Assembly: GCF_004114795.1 (NCBI RefSeq)
Contig: NZ_CP035311.1
Span: 1,116,001-1,180,000 of the forward strand
Direction: 5' to 3'
From: Janthinobacterium sp. 17J80-10
Lineage (GTDB): Bacteria; Pseudomonadota; Gammaproteobacteria; Burkholderiales; Burkholderiaceae_D
DNA: 64,000 bases
In this document: one piece after another, positions 11,337 through 21,005 of the stretch
How the letters are laid out: each line of letters begins with the position of its first letter
How positions within the stretch are numbered: position 1 is the stretch's first letter
The notes under the pieces: model-generated
Databases searched by the model: none
What the model was told of the DNA's origin: nothing
What the model saw: the letters and a program-made list of their open reading frames with translations, nothing else
Program-made: the position numbers and the translations under genes

Positions 11337-13277
11337 ATGGGCAAGATTATCGGTATCGACCTGGGCACCACCAATTCCTGCGTTTCCATCATGGAAGGCG
11401 GGCAACCGAAGGTGATTGAAAACTCCGAAGGCGCGCGCACGACGCCTTCCGTCATCGCCTACCAGGACGATGGCGAAATCCTGGTTGGCGCGCCGGCCAA
11501 GCGCCAGGCCGTGACCAACCCCAAGAACACCCTGTATGCCGTCAAGCGCCTGATCGGCCGCAAGTTCGACGAAAAGGAAGTGCAGAAGGACATCAGCCTG
11601 ATGCCTTACGCGATCAGCAAGGCCGACAATGGCGACGCCTGGGTGACGGTGCGCGACCAGAAGCTGGCGCCGCCCCAGATTTCCGCCGAAGTGCTGCGCA
11701 AGATGAAAAAGACCGCCGAAGACTACCTCGGCGAGGAAGTCACCGAAGCCGTGGTGACCGTGCCGGCCTACTTCAACGATGCCCAGCGCCAGGCCACCAA
11801 GGATGCCGGCCGTATCGCCGGCCTCGATGTCAAGCGCATCATCAACGAGCCGACCGCGGCTGCGCTGGCATTCGGCCTGGACAAGGCTGAAAAGGGCGAC
11901 CGCAAGATCGCCGTATATGACCTGGGCGGCGGCACCTTCGACGTTTCGATCATCGAGATCGCCGACGTCGATGGCGAAAAGCAGTTCGAGGTGCTGTCCA
12001 CCAACGGCGACACCTTCCTCGGCGGCGAAGACTTCGATCAGCGCATGATCGACTACATCATCGACGAGTTCAAGAAGATCAACGGCCTCGATCTGGCCAA
12101 GGACGCCATCGCCCTGCAGCGCATCAAGGCTTCCGCCGAGCGCGCCAAGATCGAGCTGTCGTCGTCGCAGCAGACCGAGATCAATGAGCCCTACATCGCC
12201 ATGGTCAATGGCGCGCCGGTCCACCTGAACCTGAAAATGACCCGCGCCAAGCTGGAATCCCTGGTGGAAGACCTGGTTGCCCGCACCATCGAGCCGTGCC
12301 GCACCGCCATCAAGGATGCCGGCGTCAAGGTTTCTGACATCGATGACATCATCCTGGTCGGCGGTCAGACCCGCATGCCGATGGTGCAGGATAAGGTCCG
12401 GGAATTCTTCGGCAAGGACCCGCGCAAGGACGTCAACCCGGACGAGGCTGTCGCTGTCGGCGCCGCCATCCAGGGCTCGGTCCTGTCGGGCGACCGCAAG
12501 GACTTGCTGCTGCTGGACGTGACGCCGCTGTCGCTGGGGATCGAAACCCTGGGTGGCGTCATGACCAAGATGATCCAGAAGAACACCACCATCCCGACCA
12601 AGTTCAGCCAGGTGTTCTCGACCGCCGACGACAACCAGCCGGCCGTGACCATCAAGGTGTTCCAGGGTGAGCGCGAGATGGCTGCAGGCAATAAAGGCCT
12701 GGGCGAATTCAACCTCGAAGGCATCCCGCCAGCGCCGCGCGGCACCCCGCAGGTGGAAGTGACCTTCGACATCGACGCCAACGGCATCCTGCATGTCGGC
12801 GCCAAGGACAAGGCCACCGGCAAGGAAAACAAGATCACCATCAAGGCCAATTCCGGCCTGACGGAAGAGGAAATCCAGAAGATGGTGCGCGACGCCGAGG
12901 CCAATGCCGAGGAAGACAAGCGCCTGAAGGAACTGGCCGAAACCCACAATCAAGGCGATGCTCTGGTGCACTCGACCCGCAAGGCGCTGGGCGAGTACGG
13001 CGACAAGCTTGAAGCCGGCGAGAAGGAAAAGATCGAAGCCGCCATCAAGGACCTGGAAGCCAGCCTGAAGGGCAGTGACAAGGCCGACATCGATGCCAAG
13101 GTTGCAGCCCTGTCGGCAGCAGCGCAAAAACTCGGTGAAAAGATGTATGCCGACGCCCAGGCGCAGCAGCAGGCTGCCGGTGGTGCGGCGCCCGAAGGCG
13201 GCGCCTCGGAGCAGCAGGCCAAGCCCGCCGACGACGACGTGGTGGACGCCGACTTCAAGGAAGTCAAGGACAAGTAA
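11337..13277 (+). CDS. dnaK: Molecular chaperone DnaK (Hsp70)
   Basis: A 646-residue Hsp70. The ATPase domain begins [16 protein letters not shown] and contains the signatures [13 protein letters not shown] and [13 protein letters not shown]. The linker [19 protein letters not shown] leads into the substrate-binding domain, and the C-terminal lid ends in a Gly/Ala/Gln-rich tail and the [12 protein letters not shown] motif found in many DnaK proteins. Length is normal. It has its own sigma-32-type promoter and is followed by a terminator-like hairpin before dnaJ. Confidence 0.99.
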   Translation: MGKIIGIDLGTTNSCVSIMEGGQPKVIENSEGARTTPSVIAYQDDGEILVGAPAKRQAVTNPKNTLYAVKRLIGRKFDEKEVQKDISLMPYAISKADNGDAWVTVRDQKLAPPQISAEVLRKMKKTAEDYLGEEVTEAVVTVPAYFNDAQRQATKDAGRIAGLDVKRIINEPTAAALAFGLDKAEKGDRKIAVYDLGGGTFDVSIIEIADVDGEKQFEVLSTNGDTFLGGEDFDQRMIDYIIDEFKKINGLDLAKDAIALQRIKASAERAKIELSSSQQTEINEPYIAMVNGAPVHLNLKMTRAKLESLVEDLVARTIEPCRTAIKDAGVKVSDIDDIILVGGQTRMPMVQDKVREFFGKDPRKDVNPDEAVAVGAAIQGSVLSGDRKDLLLLDVTPLSLGIETLGGVMTKMIQKNTTIPTKFSQVFSTADDNQPAVTIKVFQGEREMAAGNKGLGEFNLEGIPPAPRGTPQVEVTFDIDANGILHVGAKDKATGKENKITIKANSGLTEEEIQKMVRDAEANAEEDKRLKELAETHNQGDALVHSTRKALGEYGDKLEAGEKEKIEAAIKDLEASLKGSDKADIDAKVAALSAAAQKLGEKMYADAQAQQQAAGGAAPEGGASEQQAKPADDDVVDADFKEVKDK

Positions 13278-13322
13278 GTCCCTACCCGCTGCGCGGTGGA
13301 AGATTTCCGCCGCTGCGGCGCG

Positions 13323-13365
13323 CGCCGAGTCGATGTGGCCGTTGCGGTCCCCGGCTCGGCGTTTT
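13323..13365 (+). terminator. Terminator-like hairpin after dnaK
   Basis: CGCCGAG (13323-13329) pairs with CTCGGCG (13355-13361), followed by TTTT. The loop of 25 bases is long, so this is probably a partial terminator that reduces dnaJ expression relative to dnaK. Confidence 0.55.
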
Positions 13366-13382
13366 CCGTTCAGGCAGAGCCT

Positions 13383-13418
13383 GTTTCATGCAGCCTGCCT
13401 GCGGGTTGTGCATGAAAC
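13383..13418. repeat. Perfect 10-bp inverted repeat upstream of dnaJ
   Basis: GTTTCATGCA at 13383-13392 and TGCATGAAAC at 13409-13418, separated by 16 bases, lie 29 bases before the dnaJ start. It is not followed by a T-run. It could be an operator, an RNA structure affecting dnaJ translation, or an mRNA stabiliser. Confidence 0.6.
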
Positions 13419-13447
13419 CGGTTTTGAAATAACAAGGTGCCGAGAAA

Positions 13448-14587
13448 ATGGCCAAGCGAGATTTTTACGAAGTACTGGGCGTTGGCAAGAACGCTTCTGA
13501 TGACGACATCAAGAAGGCGTATCGCAAGCTCGCCATGAAATACCATCCGGACCGCAATCCGGACAGCAAGGGGGCAGAAGAGAAATTCAAGGAGGCCAAG
13601 GAAGCCTACGAGATGCTGTCGGACCCGCAGAAGAAGGAAGCCTATGATCGCTACGGCCATGCCGGGGTCGATCCCAACATGGGCGCGGGCGGCTTTGGCG
13701 GCGGCGCAGGGGCTGGCGGCTTTGCCGATGCCTTTGGCGACATCTTCGGCGACATTTTCGGCAATGCCCGCGGCGGGCGTGGCGGCGCCGGCGGGCCGCA
13801 AGTCTATCGCGGCGCGGATCTGCGCTACAACCTCGACATTACCCTGGAACAGGCTGCGCACGGTTTCGACACCACCATCCGCGTGCCCTCGTGGGACGGT
13901 TGCGACGTCTGCCACGGCAGCGGCGCCAAGCCGGGGACCCAGCCGACCACCTGCCCGACCTGCGGCGGGCATGGCCAGGTGCGCATGCAGCAAGGGTTCT
14001 TCAGCATCCAGCAGACTTGCCCGAAATGCCACGGCACCGGCAAGATCATTCCGGAGCCGTGCACCTCGTGCGGCGGCGCCGGGCGCATCAAGCGCAACAA
14101 GACCCTGGAAGTGAAAATCCCTGCCGGTATCGACGACGGCATGCGCATTCGCTCCTCCGGCAATGGCGAGCCGGGCATGAATGGCGGCCCGCCGGGCGAC
14201 CTGTATGTGGAAATCCACATCAAGCAGCATACGGTGTTCCAGCGCGATGGCGACGACCTGCATTGCGAGATTCCAATTTCGTTTGCCAAGGCGGCGATCG
14301 GCGGCGAGGTCGAGGTGCCGACCCTGAGCGGCAAGGCATCCTTTTCGCTGCCGGAAGGCACGCAGACCGGCAAGACTTTCCGCTTGCGGGGCAAGGGCAT
14401 CAAGGGCGTGCGCTCGGGCTATCCGGGCGACCTGTTCTGCCATGTGGTGGTCGAGACCCCGGTCAAGCTGACCGAAAAGCAAAAAGAGTTGCTGCGCGAA
14501 CTGGACCGATTGACCAACGAAGGTGGATCGAAGCATAACCCCCAGTCCAAGTCCTGGATGGACAAGGTCAAGGGATTCTTCGAGTAA
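13448..14587 (+). CDS. dnaJ: Chaperone protein DnaJ (Hsp40)
   Basis: A 379-residue class I J-protein that stimulates DnaK ATPase and presents substrates. The J domain contains the HPD motif within YHPDRNPDS (about residues 32-40). A Gly/Phe-rich region follows (about residues 75-120). Four zinc-binding CxxCxGxG repeats are visible as [24 protein letters not shown] and CTSCGGAG. The C-terminal substrate-binding domains follow. It ends 23 bases before a strong terminator. Confidence 0.99.
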   Translation: MAKRDFYEVLGVGKNASDDDIKKAYRKLAMKYHPDRNPDSKGAEEKFKEAKEAYEMLSDPQKKEAYDRYGHAGVDPNMGAGGFGGGAGAGGFADAFGDIFGDIFGNARGGRGGAGGPQVYRGADLRYNLDITLEQAAHGFDTTIRVPSWDGCDVCHGSGAKPGTQPTTCPTCGGHGQVRMQQGFFSIQQTCPKCHGTGKIIPEPCTSCGGAGRIKRNKTLEVKIPAGIDDGMRIRSSGNGEPGMNGGPPGDLYVEIHIKQHTVFQRDGDDLHCEIPISFAKAAIGGEVEVPTLSGKASFSLPEGTQTGKTFRLRGKGIKGVRSGYPGDLFCHVVVETPVKLTEKQKELLRELDRLTNEGGSKHNPQSKSWMDKVKGFFE

Positions 14588-14610
14588 GCGAGTACGTTTG
14601 ACGACAGAAA

Positions 14611-14639
14611 AACGCCGGCTTTGACGCCGGCGTTTTTTT
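14611..14639. terminator. Bidirectional rho-independent terminator (dnaJ / GGDEF-EAL gene)
   Basis: ACGCCGGC and GCCGGCGT form an 8-bp stem with a short loop. Seven T follow on the plus strand and an A-run precedes it, giving a T-run on the minus strand. It serves the two convergent genes. Confidence 0.9.
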
Positions 14640-14641
14640 AT

Positions 14642-17506
14642 TCAGAATCCCGCCATGATCTGGTCGTCCGGCGGCAGCCTGTCGTCGCGCCGGCTGTGCA
14701 GTTTCGGACTCGCCTGGGGCAGGATTGCCGGCGTCGGCAGGCTGCCCAGGGGCTCGGCGCGGCCAAACAGGAAGCCTTGCGCATAATCGACCCCGATGTG
14801 GCGCAAGGCATCGAGCGTTTCCTGGTTTTCCACCCATTCGGCGATCGTCTTGATGCCCATGACATGGCCGATATTGTTGATGGCTTCGACCATCGCCGCA
14901 TCGGTGCGGTCGCTCGCCATGTCGCGCACGAAGGTGCCATCGATCTTCAGGTAATCGACTGGCAGGTTTTTCAGGTAGCCGAATGACGACATGCCGCTGC
15001 CGAAATCATCCAGGGAAAAACGGCAACCCATGTGCTTCAGTTCGCGGATCAGGGTATTGGCACGCTCAAGATTGGCAATCGCCGCCGTTTCCGTCACCTC
15101 GAAGCAGATGTTGTGCGGGTCGACGCCATAATCGACAAATTGCTTTTTCAGAAAATCCAGCAGCAGCGGGTCGCTCAGGGATTCTCCCGACAGATTGATC
15201 GAAATCATTGGGGACGCGTCTGTGCCCGGTCCGACTTGCGGCAATTCCTCGAATGCCATGCAGACCACCCGGCGGTCGAGCGCGCGCATCAGGTTGTAGC
15301 GCTCTGCCGCCGGGATGAAGCTCATCGGCGGTACCACGGTGCCATCCTGGTCGATCATGCGCAGCAATGCCTCGTAGTGGATACTGCCGGCGTGGTCGTC
15401 TTGCACCGGGACAATGCGCTGGTAGTGCAGGCGGAAACGGTTTTCCTCGAGGGCGCTGTTGATGCGCGCAACCCATAGCATCTCGCCGCGGCGCTGGCTG
15501 AGCTCGCGGCTGTTGGGGCTTGCCTGCACCTGGTTGCGGCCGCGGTCTTTCGCGGTATAGCAGGCGGCATCGGCCACGCCCATGATGTCGGCATTGTCTT
15601 CGCGCTTGCCGGCGATTGCCACCACGCCGATGGAGACGCCGATGGTAAAGGTCTTGTCGCGCCAGGCAAAGCGGAATTCAGCCACGCTCAGGCGCAGGGA
15701 TTCGGCAACCTCCATGGCTTTTTCAAGCGGGCAGTCGGCCAGCAACACGCCAAATTCATCGCCGCCCAGGCGGGCAATGGTATCGGAGCCACGGATGCGG
15801 CCGTTGAGCAAGGCGCCCAGCTGGCGCAGCAATTCGTCGCCGGCATTGTGGCCGCTGGTGTCATTGACGATCTTGAACTGGTCCAGGTCCATGTAGAGCA
15901 GGGCGTGCTGGCGACCATATTCGTCCGCCGTCTCGATCAGGGATTGCAGGCGTTGTTCGAATTCGCGCCGGTTGACCAGTGTGGTCAGGGCATCATGGCT
16001 GGCTTGCCAGGATAGCTGGCGCGCCATGCTGCGCGAGGCGCTGACGTCGCGGAACACCAGGACCACCCCCATGATTTCGCCTTCGTGGCTGATAATCGGC
16101 GCCGCCGCGTGTTCGATCGGAAAACGTATGCCGTTGCGCGATGCCAGCACCGCGCCGCCGCGCACTTCCAGATGTTCTTGCGTGTGCAGGACCAGGTCGA
16201 CCGGATTGTCGATGGGGTCGCCGCTGGCTTCGTCGCTGCCCTGGAAGACTTCGCCCAGACCGCGGCCGAAGGCATCTTCGGAGCGCCATCCCAGCAGCCG
16301 TTCGGCGACCGGGTTCAGGTAATCGATATTGCCCGCCGTATCCGTGGTGATGACGGCATCGGCAATCGAGGCTAGCGTCACTTGCGCGCGTTCCTTTTCC
16401 TTGGATAACGCCACTTCGGCGCGCTTTTGCCGGGTGATGTCGCGCGAGATGCCGATTTCGCCGATATGGCGGTTGTTTTCATCGTACAGCGGCGAAACGC
16501 TGGTGGAAATTTCCAGTACCCGCCCGTCGCGGGCCATGCGCTGCGCTTCGAAGCTGGTCGGCTGGGCAGCCCGGGTTCGCGCCAGGGTTTCCTCGAATTC
16601 GGCTAGCGCGCCCGGCAGGTGCAGCACGCTGACGGGCTGGCCGATCATTTCCTCGGCGCTGTAGCCATACAGGGCGCTTGCCGCCGCGTTCCAGCTGGTG
16701 ATGATGCCTTGCAAATCCTTGGTAATGATGGGGACGTTGGATTGTTCGACGATCACGGCCAGCAGGCGATTGCGCCCGCCACTCTCCTGCAGCGAGGCGA
16801 ACAGGCGCTCGATGCTGGATGCCATGTTGTTGAAGGCAAGGATGCAGGCCTGCATTTCCGGCGGGCCGCTTGGCGCAACGCGCAAGGCATGATTGCCCTG
16901 GCCGAACTGCTGCGCCGCTTTTTGCATGTCATGCAGCGGGCGCAATGCATTCGAAACCAGTGTGGTGATCAGAATGAACAGGCTCGTTACACTCAGCAGC
17001 AGAAGGGCAAGCTTGCCCAGCATTGCCTGCCAAATCTGGTTGATGGCGGGTGTGGCGGTCATCCAGACCTGGATGCGGCCGTAGGATTCGCCGCCGACAA
17101 TGATTTCCTTGTCTTTCGTGAAGCCCGGTAAATCCAGCCATTGCGCAAACCAGCGCGGCGCTGCGAGCGCCACGGTGCCGGGGGCATCGGTTAAACTTTG
17201 CAGCTGGTGTGCGCTGTTGTCGCGCCAGACGATGCGTTGTATTGCAGGCTGGCGCACTCGCTGGTCAAGCAATTGCTGTATCAGGGCGTAATCCCCTGTA
17301 ATGGCCGGTTCGGCCAGCGCCGGCGCGAGGAAATCCAGTTCGTAGTGCAGACCTTGTTCCAGCTGGCTGCGCTGGGCGTGGATTTCATTACGCAGGTCGA
17401 CGCCAAAGTAGACGCTGCCCATCAAGGTCAGCATTGCGCCGGAGGCCAGCGCGATACGGGCGGACAGGCTGAGGTTGCGCCATCCTGGAAGGACTCTCAT
17501 GTTCAT
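14642..17506 (-). CDS. Membrane PAS-PAS-GGDEF-EAL protein (cyclic di-GMP turnover)
   Basis: A 954-residue inner-membrane signalling protein. Transmembrane segments near residues 17-37 and 165-188 flank a periplasmic sensor region of about 125 residues. A HAMP-like stretch follows (about 190-245), then two PAS domains (about 255-375 and 380-510), a GGDEF domain with intact RLGGDEFG near residue 578, and an EAL domain with EALLR near residue 711. The EAL domain keeps the residues needed for phosphodiesterase activity by inspection (SINLSGES, EVTETA, LDDFGSG, YLKIDG, AEWVEN, YAQGF), so both activities are possible. Its ATG overlaps the stop of the upstream PhnD-like gene (ATGA), implying translational coupling and a shared sensory role. 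Confidence 0.9.
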   Translation of the reverse strand: MNMRVLPGWRNLSLSARIALASGAMLTLMGSVYFGVDLRNEIHAQRSQLEQGLHYELDFLAPALAEPAITGDYALIQQLLDQRVRQPAIQRIVWRDNSAHQLQSLTDAPGTVALAAPRWFAQWLDLPGFTKDKEIIVGGESYGRIQVWMTATPAINQIWQAMLGKLALLLLSVTSLFILITTLVSNALRPLHDMQKAAQQFGQGNHALRVAPSGPPEMQACILAFNNMASSIERLFASLQESGGRNRLLAVIVEQSNVPIITKDLQGIITSWNAAASALYGYSAEEMIGQPVSVLHLPGALAEFEETLARTRAAQPTSFEAQRMARDGRVLEISTSVSPLYDENNRHIGEIGISRDITRQKRAEVALSKEKERAQVTLASIADAVITTDTAGNIDYLNPVAERLLGWRSEDAFGRGLGEVFQGSDEASGDPIDNPVDLVLHTQEHLEVRGGAVLASRNGIRFPIEHAAAPIISHEGEIMGVVLVFRDVSASRSMARQLSWQASHDALTTLVNRREFEQRLQSLIETADEYGRQHALLYMDLDQFKIVNDTSGHNAGDELLRQLGALLNGRIRGSDTIARLGGDEFGVLLADCPLEKAMEVAESLRLSVAEFRFAWRDKTFTIGVSIGVVAIAGKREDNADIMGVADAACYTAKDRGRNQVQASPNSRELSQRRGEMLWVARINSALEENRFRLHYQRIVPVQDDHAGSIHYEALLRMIDQDGTVVPPMSFIPAAERYNLMRALDRRVVCMAFEELPQVGPGTDASPMISINLSGESLSDPLLLDFLKKQFVDYGVDPHNICFEVTETAAIANLERANTLIRELKHMGCRFSLDDFGSGMSSFGYLKNLPVDYLKIDGTFVRDMASDRTDAAMVEAINNIGHVMGIKTIAEWVENQETLDALRHIGVDYAQGFLFGRAEPLGSLPTPAILPQASPKLHSRRDDRLPPDDQIMAGF

Positions 17507-18366
17507 GGGATATTCCGCAGTTCCTTGCGCTGCCTGTGAAAGCGCCGCATCTGGCCGTAGTCGTTGTCGCTGGCGGCAGTGAATCCATGCAGCGCTTGTG
17601 CGCCGAAGAGCGGCGCGCTGTCGGCCAGGATTCTTTGTCCCTGCGGATCATCGGCCATTTGCAGAAAAGCGGCACGGACTGCGGCGACTGAATCCTGGGG
17701 CACGGCAGGGTGGACGGAGACCGGGAGCGCCGGATATTCCTCCGAGCTCCATAAGACACGATAGACAATTTTTTTGCGTGCCGCATAATTCTGGGCGATC
17801 AGGGAATTGACTGCTGCCGCTTGCACCCGTCCCGACACCATTTGTCCCAGCGCGCTTTCCAGGGTGCCGGCAAAATGCGGCTCTACTGTGATGCCGGCGC
17901 GTTGCAGGGCATCCATGGGCGCGAGGTAACCGGCAAAGGCACCACGGGAGACAAAGGCAACGGCATGGCCGCGCAATTGATCCAGTGATTGGTGGGGAGC
18001 GGTGGCCGGGACGATGATCTGACTGTACATCGGTGCTTCAACCGGGCGGACGATCGCGAGATAGCCAGCGGCGTCATTCCCCGGTGCAAACTGATAGTAA
18101 GAGTAGATAAAATCGAGTTCGCCACGGATAATCATGGCTGCATGGTCTGCGTTGGATTTGGCGAGCCGGAGCTTGAGCGGCACGCCGCTTTTCTGGCTGA
18201 TATGGCGCAGGATCGGATTCCAGTACTGGGCAGTTGCGACGGCACTGCGTACCTTGAGGACGCCAAAGGTCAGCGGCGCGCTGGAATGCGTTGGCTGTGC
18301 CTTGCTTGCCATGGGCAAGGCGAGACCGGTAACAAGTGCAAATGCCAGTATCCACGGCAATTTCAA
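17503..18366 (-). CDS. PhnD-like periplasmic binding protein coupled to a c-di-GMP enzyme
   Basis: A 287-residue secreted protein with a signal peptide (MKLPWILAFALVTGLALPMASKAQP, cleavage near residue 23). It has the fold of phosphate/phosphite/phosphonate-type ABC substrate-binding proteins: LTFGVLKVRSAVATAQYWNP at the start, then ELDFIYSYYQFAP, LRGHAVAFVSRGAFAGYLAP and VSGRVQAAAVNSL. No ABC permease or ATPase gene lies nearby. Instead its stop overlaps the start of a membrane GGDEF-EAL protein by 4 bases. The likely role is to capture a ligand and signal through the periplasmic loop of that partner rather than import. The ligand is unknown. Confidence 0.85.
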   Translation of the reverse strand: MKLPWILAFALVTGLALPMASKAQPTHSSAPLTFGVLKVRSAVATAQYWNPILRHISQKSGVPLKLRLAKSNADHAAMIIRGELDFIYSYYQFAPGNDAAGYLAIVRPVEAPMYSQIIVPATAPHQSLDQLRGHAVAFVSRGAFAGYLAPMDALQRAGITVEPHFAGTLESALGQMVSGRVQAAAVNSLIAQNYAARKKIVYRVLWSSEEYPALPVSVHPAVPQDSVAAVRAAFLQMADDPQGQRILADSAPLFGAQALHGFTAASDNDYGQMRRFHRQRKELRNIP

Positions 18367-18390
18367 TCGTGCTTCCTTTGCTTGTGCGCG

Positions 18391-18415
18391 CTATGCCCGC
18401 TGTATGCCGGCATAG
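18391..18415 (-). other. Leader hairpin before the PhnD-like gene
   Basis: CTATGCC (18391-18397) pairs with GGCATAG (18409-18415). A weaker outer pairing of CCTTTGC with GCAAGG extends it. It lies 25 bases upstream of the start, so it would be in the 5' leader; its role is unknown. Confidence 0.35.
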
Positions 18416-18550
18416 GAGGCAAGGCTGGTTCGCAGGTTTGGAGCCGCCATGCGAAAATGTTAAGCGATTCGCTAATGTAACATTTATCTTTTGCGTTTTG
18501 GCAACATTAATAGCGTTTTTTTGATCATTCAGACCTCTAATGGAATACCG

Positions 18551-19225
18551 ATGACTCTGCAAAAACATGATGGCCTGGCTGCGCTGTTTCGCAACAACAG
18601 CGAGTGGGCGGCATCCATGGTGAAAACAGATGCCGATTTTTTCAAGAAGCTCGTGGCGCAACAGTCGCCCGAATACCTGTGGATCGGCTGTTCCGACAGC
18701 CGCGTGCCTGCCAATGAAATCGTTGGCCTGGCGCCGGGAGAATTGTTCGTTCATCGCAATGTGGCCAATGTCGTGGCCCATTCCGATCTGAACTGCCTGT
18801 CGGTGCTGCAGTTCGCCATCGAAGTCCTGGGCATCAAGCATGTCATCGTGTGCGGGCACTATGGTTGCTCCGGCGTGCATTCGGCGCTGGCAAAGCGCCG
18901 CATCGGACTGGCCGACAACTGGCTGCGCCACGTCCAGGATGTGCATCAGAAGCACGAACGCTATCTCGGCGAACTGTTGCCCACGCGAGAAAAGCAGGAT
19001 CGCCTGTGTGAACTCAACGTGATCGAACAGGTGGCGAACGTCTGCCAGACTACCATTGTGCAGGATGCCTGGGAGCGCGGCCAGAATCTGACCGTGCACA
19101 GCTGGATTTATGGCTTGCAGGATGGCTTGTTGCGCAATCTCGGCGTGACCGTGAGCGGATCAGGCGAGCTCGATGCCATGCTGCAGGCAAGCTACGCGCG
19201 CTATGAGGATTACTGCCCGGACTGA
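18551..19225 (+). CDS. can: Beta-class carbonic anhydrase
   Basis: A 224-residue zinc enzyme interconverting CO2 and bicarbonate. Zinc ligands are visible in CSDSR (Cys and Asp, about residues 42-46) and in VIVCGHYGC (His and Cys, about residues 98-106). I start at the ATG at 18551 (MTLQKHDG), which gives the family length of about 220; an extension to 18491 has no support. It is convergent with panB and its stop codon sits in the loop of a strong hairpin. Confidence 0.95.
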   Translation: MTLQKHDGLAALFRNNSEWAASMVKTDADFFKKLVAQQSPEYLWIGCSDSRVPANEIVGLAPGELFVHRNVANVVAHSDLNCLSVLQFAIEVLGIKHVIVCGHYGCSGVHSALAKRRIGLADNWLRHVQDVHQKHERYLGELLPTREKQDRLCELNVIEQVANVCQTTIVQDAWERGQNLTVHSWIYGLQDGLLRNLGVTVSGSGELDAMLQASYARYEDYCPD

Positions 19226-19235
19226 GGTCCGGGCA
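19214..19235. terminator. Hairpin between convergent can and panB
   Basis: TGCCCGGAC (19214-19222) and GTCCGGGCA (19227-19235) form a perfect 9-bp stem. The 4-base loop holds the TGA stop of the carbonic anhydrase gene. There is no clear T-run; probably a compact bidirectional terminator. Confidence 0.6.
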
Positions 19236-19240
19236 AAGGC

Positions 19241-20071
19241 TCAGAAGCAGTGTTCCGGCGCCGGGAAGGAGCCATCCCGGACTGCGCCGACGTAGGCACG
19301 GAAAGCGGCATCGATACTTTCCTGGCCCTGCATGAAGTTGCGCACGAAGCGCGCTTTTTTGCCGGGGAAGACATCCAGCATGTCATGCATGACCAGGACC
19401 TGGCCCGAACAATCCGGACCGGCGCCGATGCCGATGGTGGGGATCGCCAGCAGCTCGGTGACTTCCTTGCCGAGGGCGGAAGGGATGGCTTCCAGCACGA
19501 TGAGCGACGCGCCGGCGGCTTGCAGGGCGAGGGCATCGGCTTTCATTTTTTCCGCGCCGGCCGCAGTCTTGCCCTGTACCTTGTTGCCGCCCAGTACATG
19601 TACCGATTGCGGGGTCAGGCCAATGTGGGCACAGACGGGGATGCTGCGCTCGACGAGGAAGTGCACGGTGTCTGCCAGCCAGGCGCCCCCTTCGAGTTTC
19701 ACCATGTGGGCGCCGGCCTGCATCAGCGTTGCGGCATTGTCGAAGGCCGCTTCCCTGGTCGCGTAAGTGCCGAAGGGCAGGTCGGCCGCCACCAGCGCCG
19801 TCTTGTTGCCGCGCGCCACGCAGGCGGTATGGTAAGCCATGTCGGCAATCGTCACCGGCAGGGTCGAGCTTTGCCCCTGGCAGACGTTGCCGAGCGAATC
19901 GCCGATCAGCAGCACATCCACGCCGCAGTGATCCATCAGTGTTGCAAAGCTGGCGTCGTAGCAAGTCAGCATGGCGATCTTTTCGCCGGCGGCACGCATT
20001 GCCTGCAACGCCGGGATGGTGACCGTTTTTTTGCGTGCTTCGTTCTGGTTGTCTTGGGCGTATCCGGCCAT
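19241..20071 (-). CDS. panB: Ketopantoate hydroxymethyltransferase PanB
   Basis: A 276-residue enzyme adding a hydroxymethyl group to 2-oxoisovalerate in pantothenate (coenzyme A) synthesis. Family motifs include [41 protein letters not shown] and [23 protein letters not shown]. The start at 20071 (MAGYAQDN) gives the normal length; an in-frame extension to 20215 reads into the gap and looks non-coding. It is the last gene of the minus-strand set hda-HAD-pcnB-folK-DUF486-panB. Confidence 0.95.
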   Translation of the reverse strand: MAGYAQDNQNEARKKTVTIPALQAMRAAGEKIAMLTCYDASFATLMDHCGVDVLLIGDSLGNVCQGQSSTLPVTIADMAYHTACVARGNKTALVAADLPFGTYATREAAFDNAATLMQAGAHMVKLEGGAWLADTVHFLVERSIPVCAHIGLTPQSVHVLGGNKVQGKTAAGAEKMKADALALQAAGASLIVLEAIPSALGKEVTELLAIPTIGIGAGPDCSGQVLVMHDMLDVFPGKKARFVRNFMQGQESIDAAFRAYVGAVRDGSFPAPEHCF

Positions 20072-20159
20072 GTCGGTTCCTCTGGAGTGAAAGATTGCTG
20101 CCTGCGGCGACGTAATGATAAAAGAAACGGCGCCAAGTTTCAGGCGGGGCGCACCCGGG

Positions 20160-20507
20160 TCATGTACGGAAGATGAAATACACCGCGCCGACCAGGCACA
20201 GGCCTGCCCATACATAGTCGAGCTTGAACGGCTCGTTCATGTACAGCATGGCAAACGGCACGAACACGGTCAGCGTGATCGCCTCCTGCACGATTTTCAG
20301 TTGTGCCAGGCTCATTTCGGTGTGGCCGATGCGGTTGGCCGGCACCTGCAGCAGGTATTCGAACAGGGCGATGCCCCAGCTGATCAGCGCGGCCATCCAC
20401 CATGGCTTGCTTGCCAGGTTTTTCAGGTGGCCATACCAGGCAAAAGTCATGAATATGTTTGACAGCACCAGTAGGACGACGGTTTGCAGGGCGACGGGAA
20501 TTTGCAT
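20160..20507 (-). CDS. DMT-type small membrane protein (DUF486 family)
   Basis: A 115-residue protein with four predicted membrane helices. It matches the DUF486 family, a half-length relative of drug/metabolite transporters, as seen in [18 protein letters not shown] at the N-terminus and [20 protein letters not shown] in the middle. It lies 15 bases after folK on the same strand and 88 bases before panB. The family has no established substrate. Confidence 0.88.
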   Translation of the reverse strand: MQIPVALQTVVLLVLSNIFMTFAWYGHLKNLASKPWWMAALISWGIALFEYLLQVPANRIGHTEMSLAQLKIVQEAITLTVFVPFAMLYMNEPFKLDYVWAGLCLVGAVYFIFRT

Positions 20508-20522
20508 GGCCGCGATGTAAGG

Positions 20523-21005
20523 TCAGAGTTTGGTAATGGCCTGGTCCGCCACGCGGGGGACGAACTGGTGCGCAGCGCCATGGCCGGGAATGCTGATGAA
20601 CGGATCGATCTGCAGCAGCGGAATCAGCGCGAAGGCGCGCTGGGCCAGGCGCGGATGGGGCACCGTGAGCGCGGGCGTGTCGATGACCTGGTCGCCGTAC
20701 AGCAGCAGATCGAGGTCCAGGGTGCGCGGCGCATTGCGAAAGGGGCGCTCGCGCCCGGCCGCCAGTTCCAGCGCCTGCAGCTGTTCCAGCAGTGCCGGTG
20801 CCGGCAGTTCGGTTTCGATGCGGGCGACGGCATTGATGAAATCGTCGCCGCCGGCATCCACCGGTGCGGTGCGGAACAGGCGGGATTGTGCCGTCAGCCG
20901 GCTTTGGGGCAGGCGTGCGAGGGCGGCAAGCGCCTGCTCAACCTGGACACGGGCATCGCCGAGATTGGCACCGATGCCGATGAAGGCGCTGACTTTGGCG
21001 GCCAT
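20523..21005 (-). CDS. folK: Hydroxymethyldihydropterin pyrophosphokinase FolK
   Basis: A 160-residue enzyme of folate synthesis that transfers pyrophosphate from ATP to 6-hydroxymethyl-7,8-dihydropterin. Motifs are FIGIGANLGD at the N-terminus, SRLFRTAPVDAGGDDFINAV in the middle and the signature RNAPRTLDLDLLLYGD, with PHPRLAQRAFALIPL following. Its start overlaps the pcnB stop by one base (TAATG), so the two are translationally coupled. The pcnB-folK-panB order is well known in proteobacteria. Confidence 0.96.
   Translation of the reverse strand: MAAKVSAFIGIGANLGDARVQVEQALAALARLPQSRLTAQSRLFRTAPVDAGGDDFINAVARIETELPAPALLEQLQALELAAGRERPFRNAPRTLDLDLLLYGDQVIDTPALTVPHPRLAQRAFALIPLLQIDPFISIPGHGAAHQFVPRVADQAITKL

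Noticed and set aside
11319-13127. A 602-codon open frame antisense to dnaK
   Set aside because: It mirrors the dnaK codon pattern (high GC at third positions), has no family features, and covers one of the most conserved genes known.
10576-13447. CIRCE element for HrcA near grpE, dnaK or dnaJ
   Set aside because: No TTAGCACTC or GAGTGCTAA half-site seen on either strand of the gaps.
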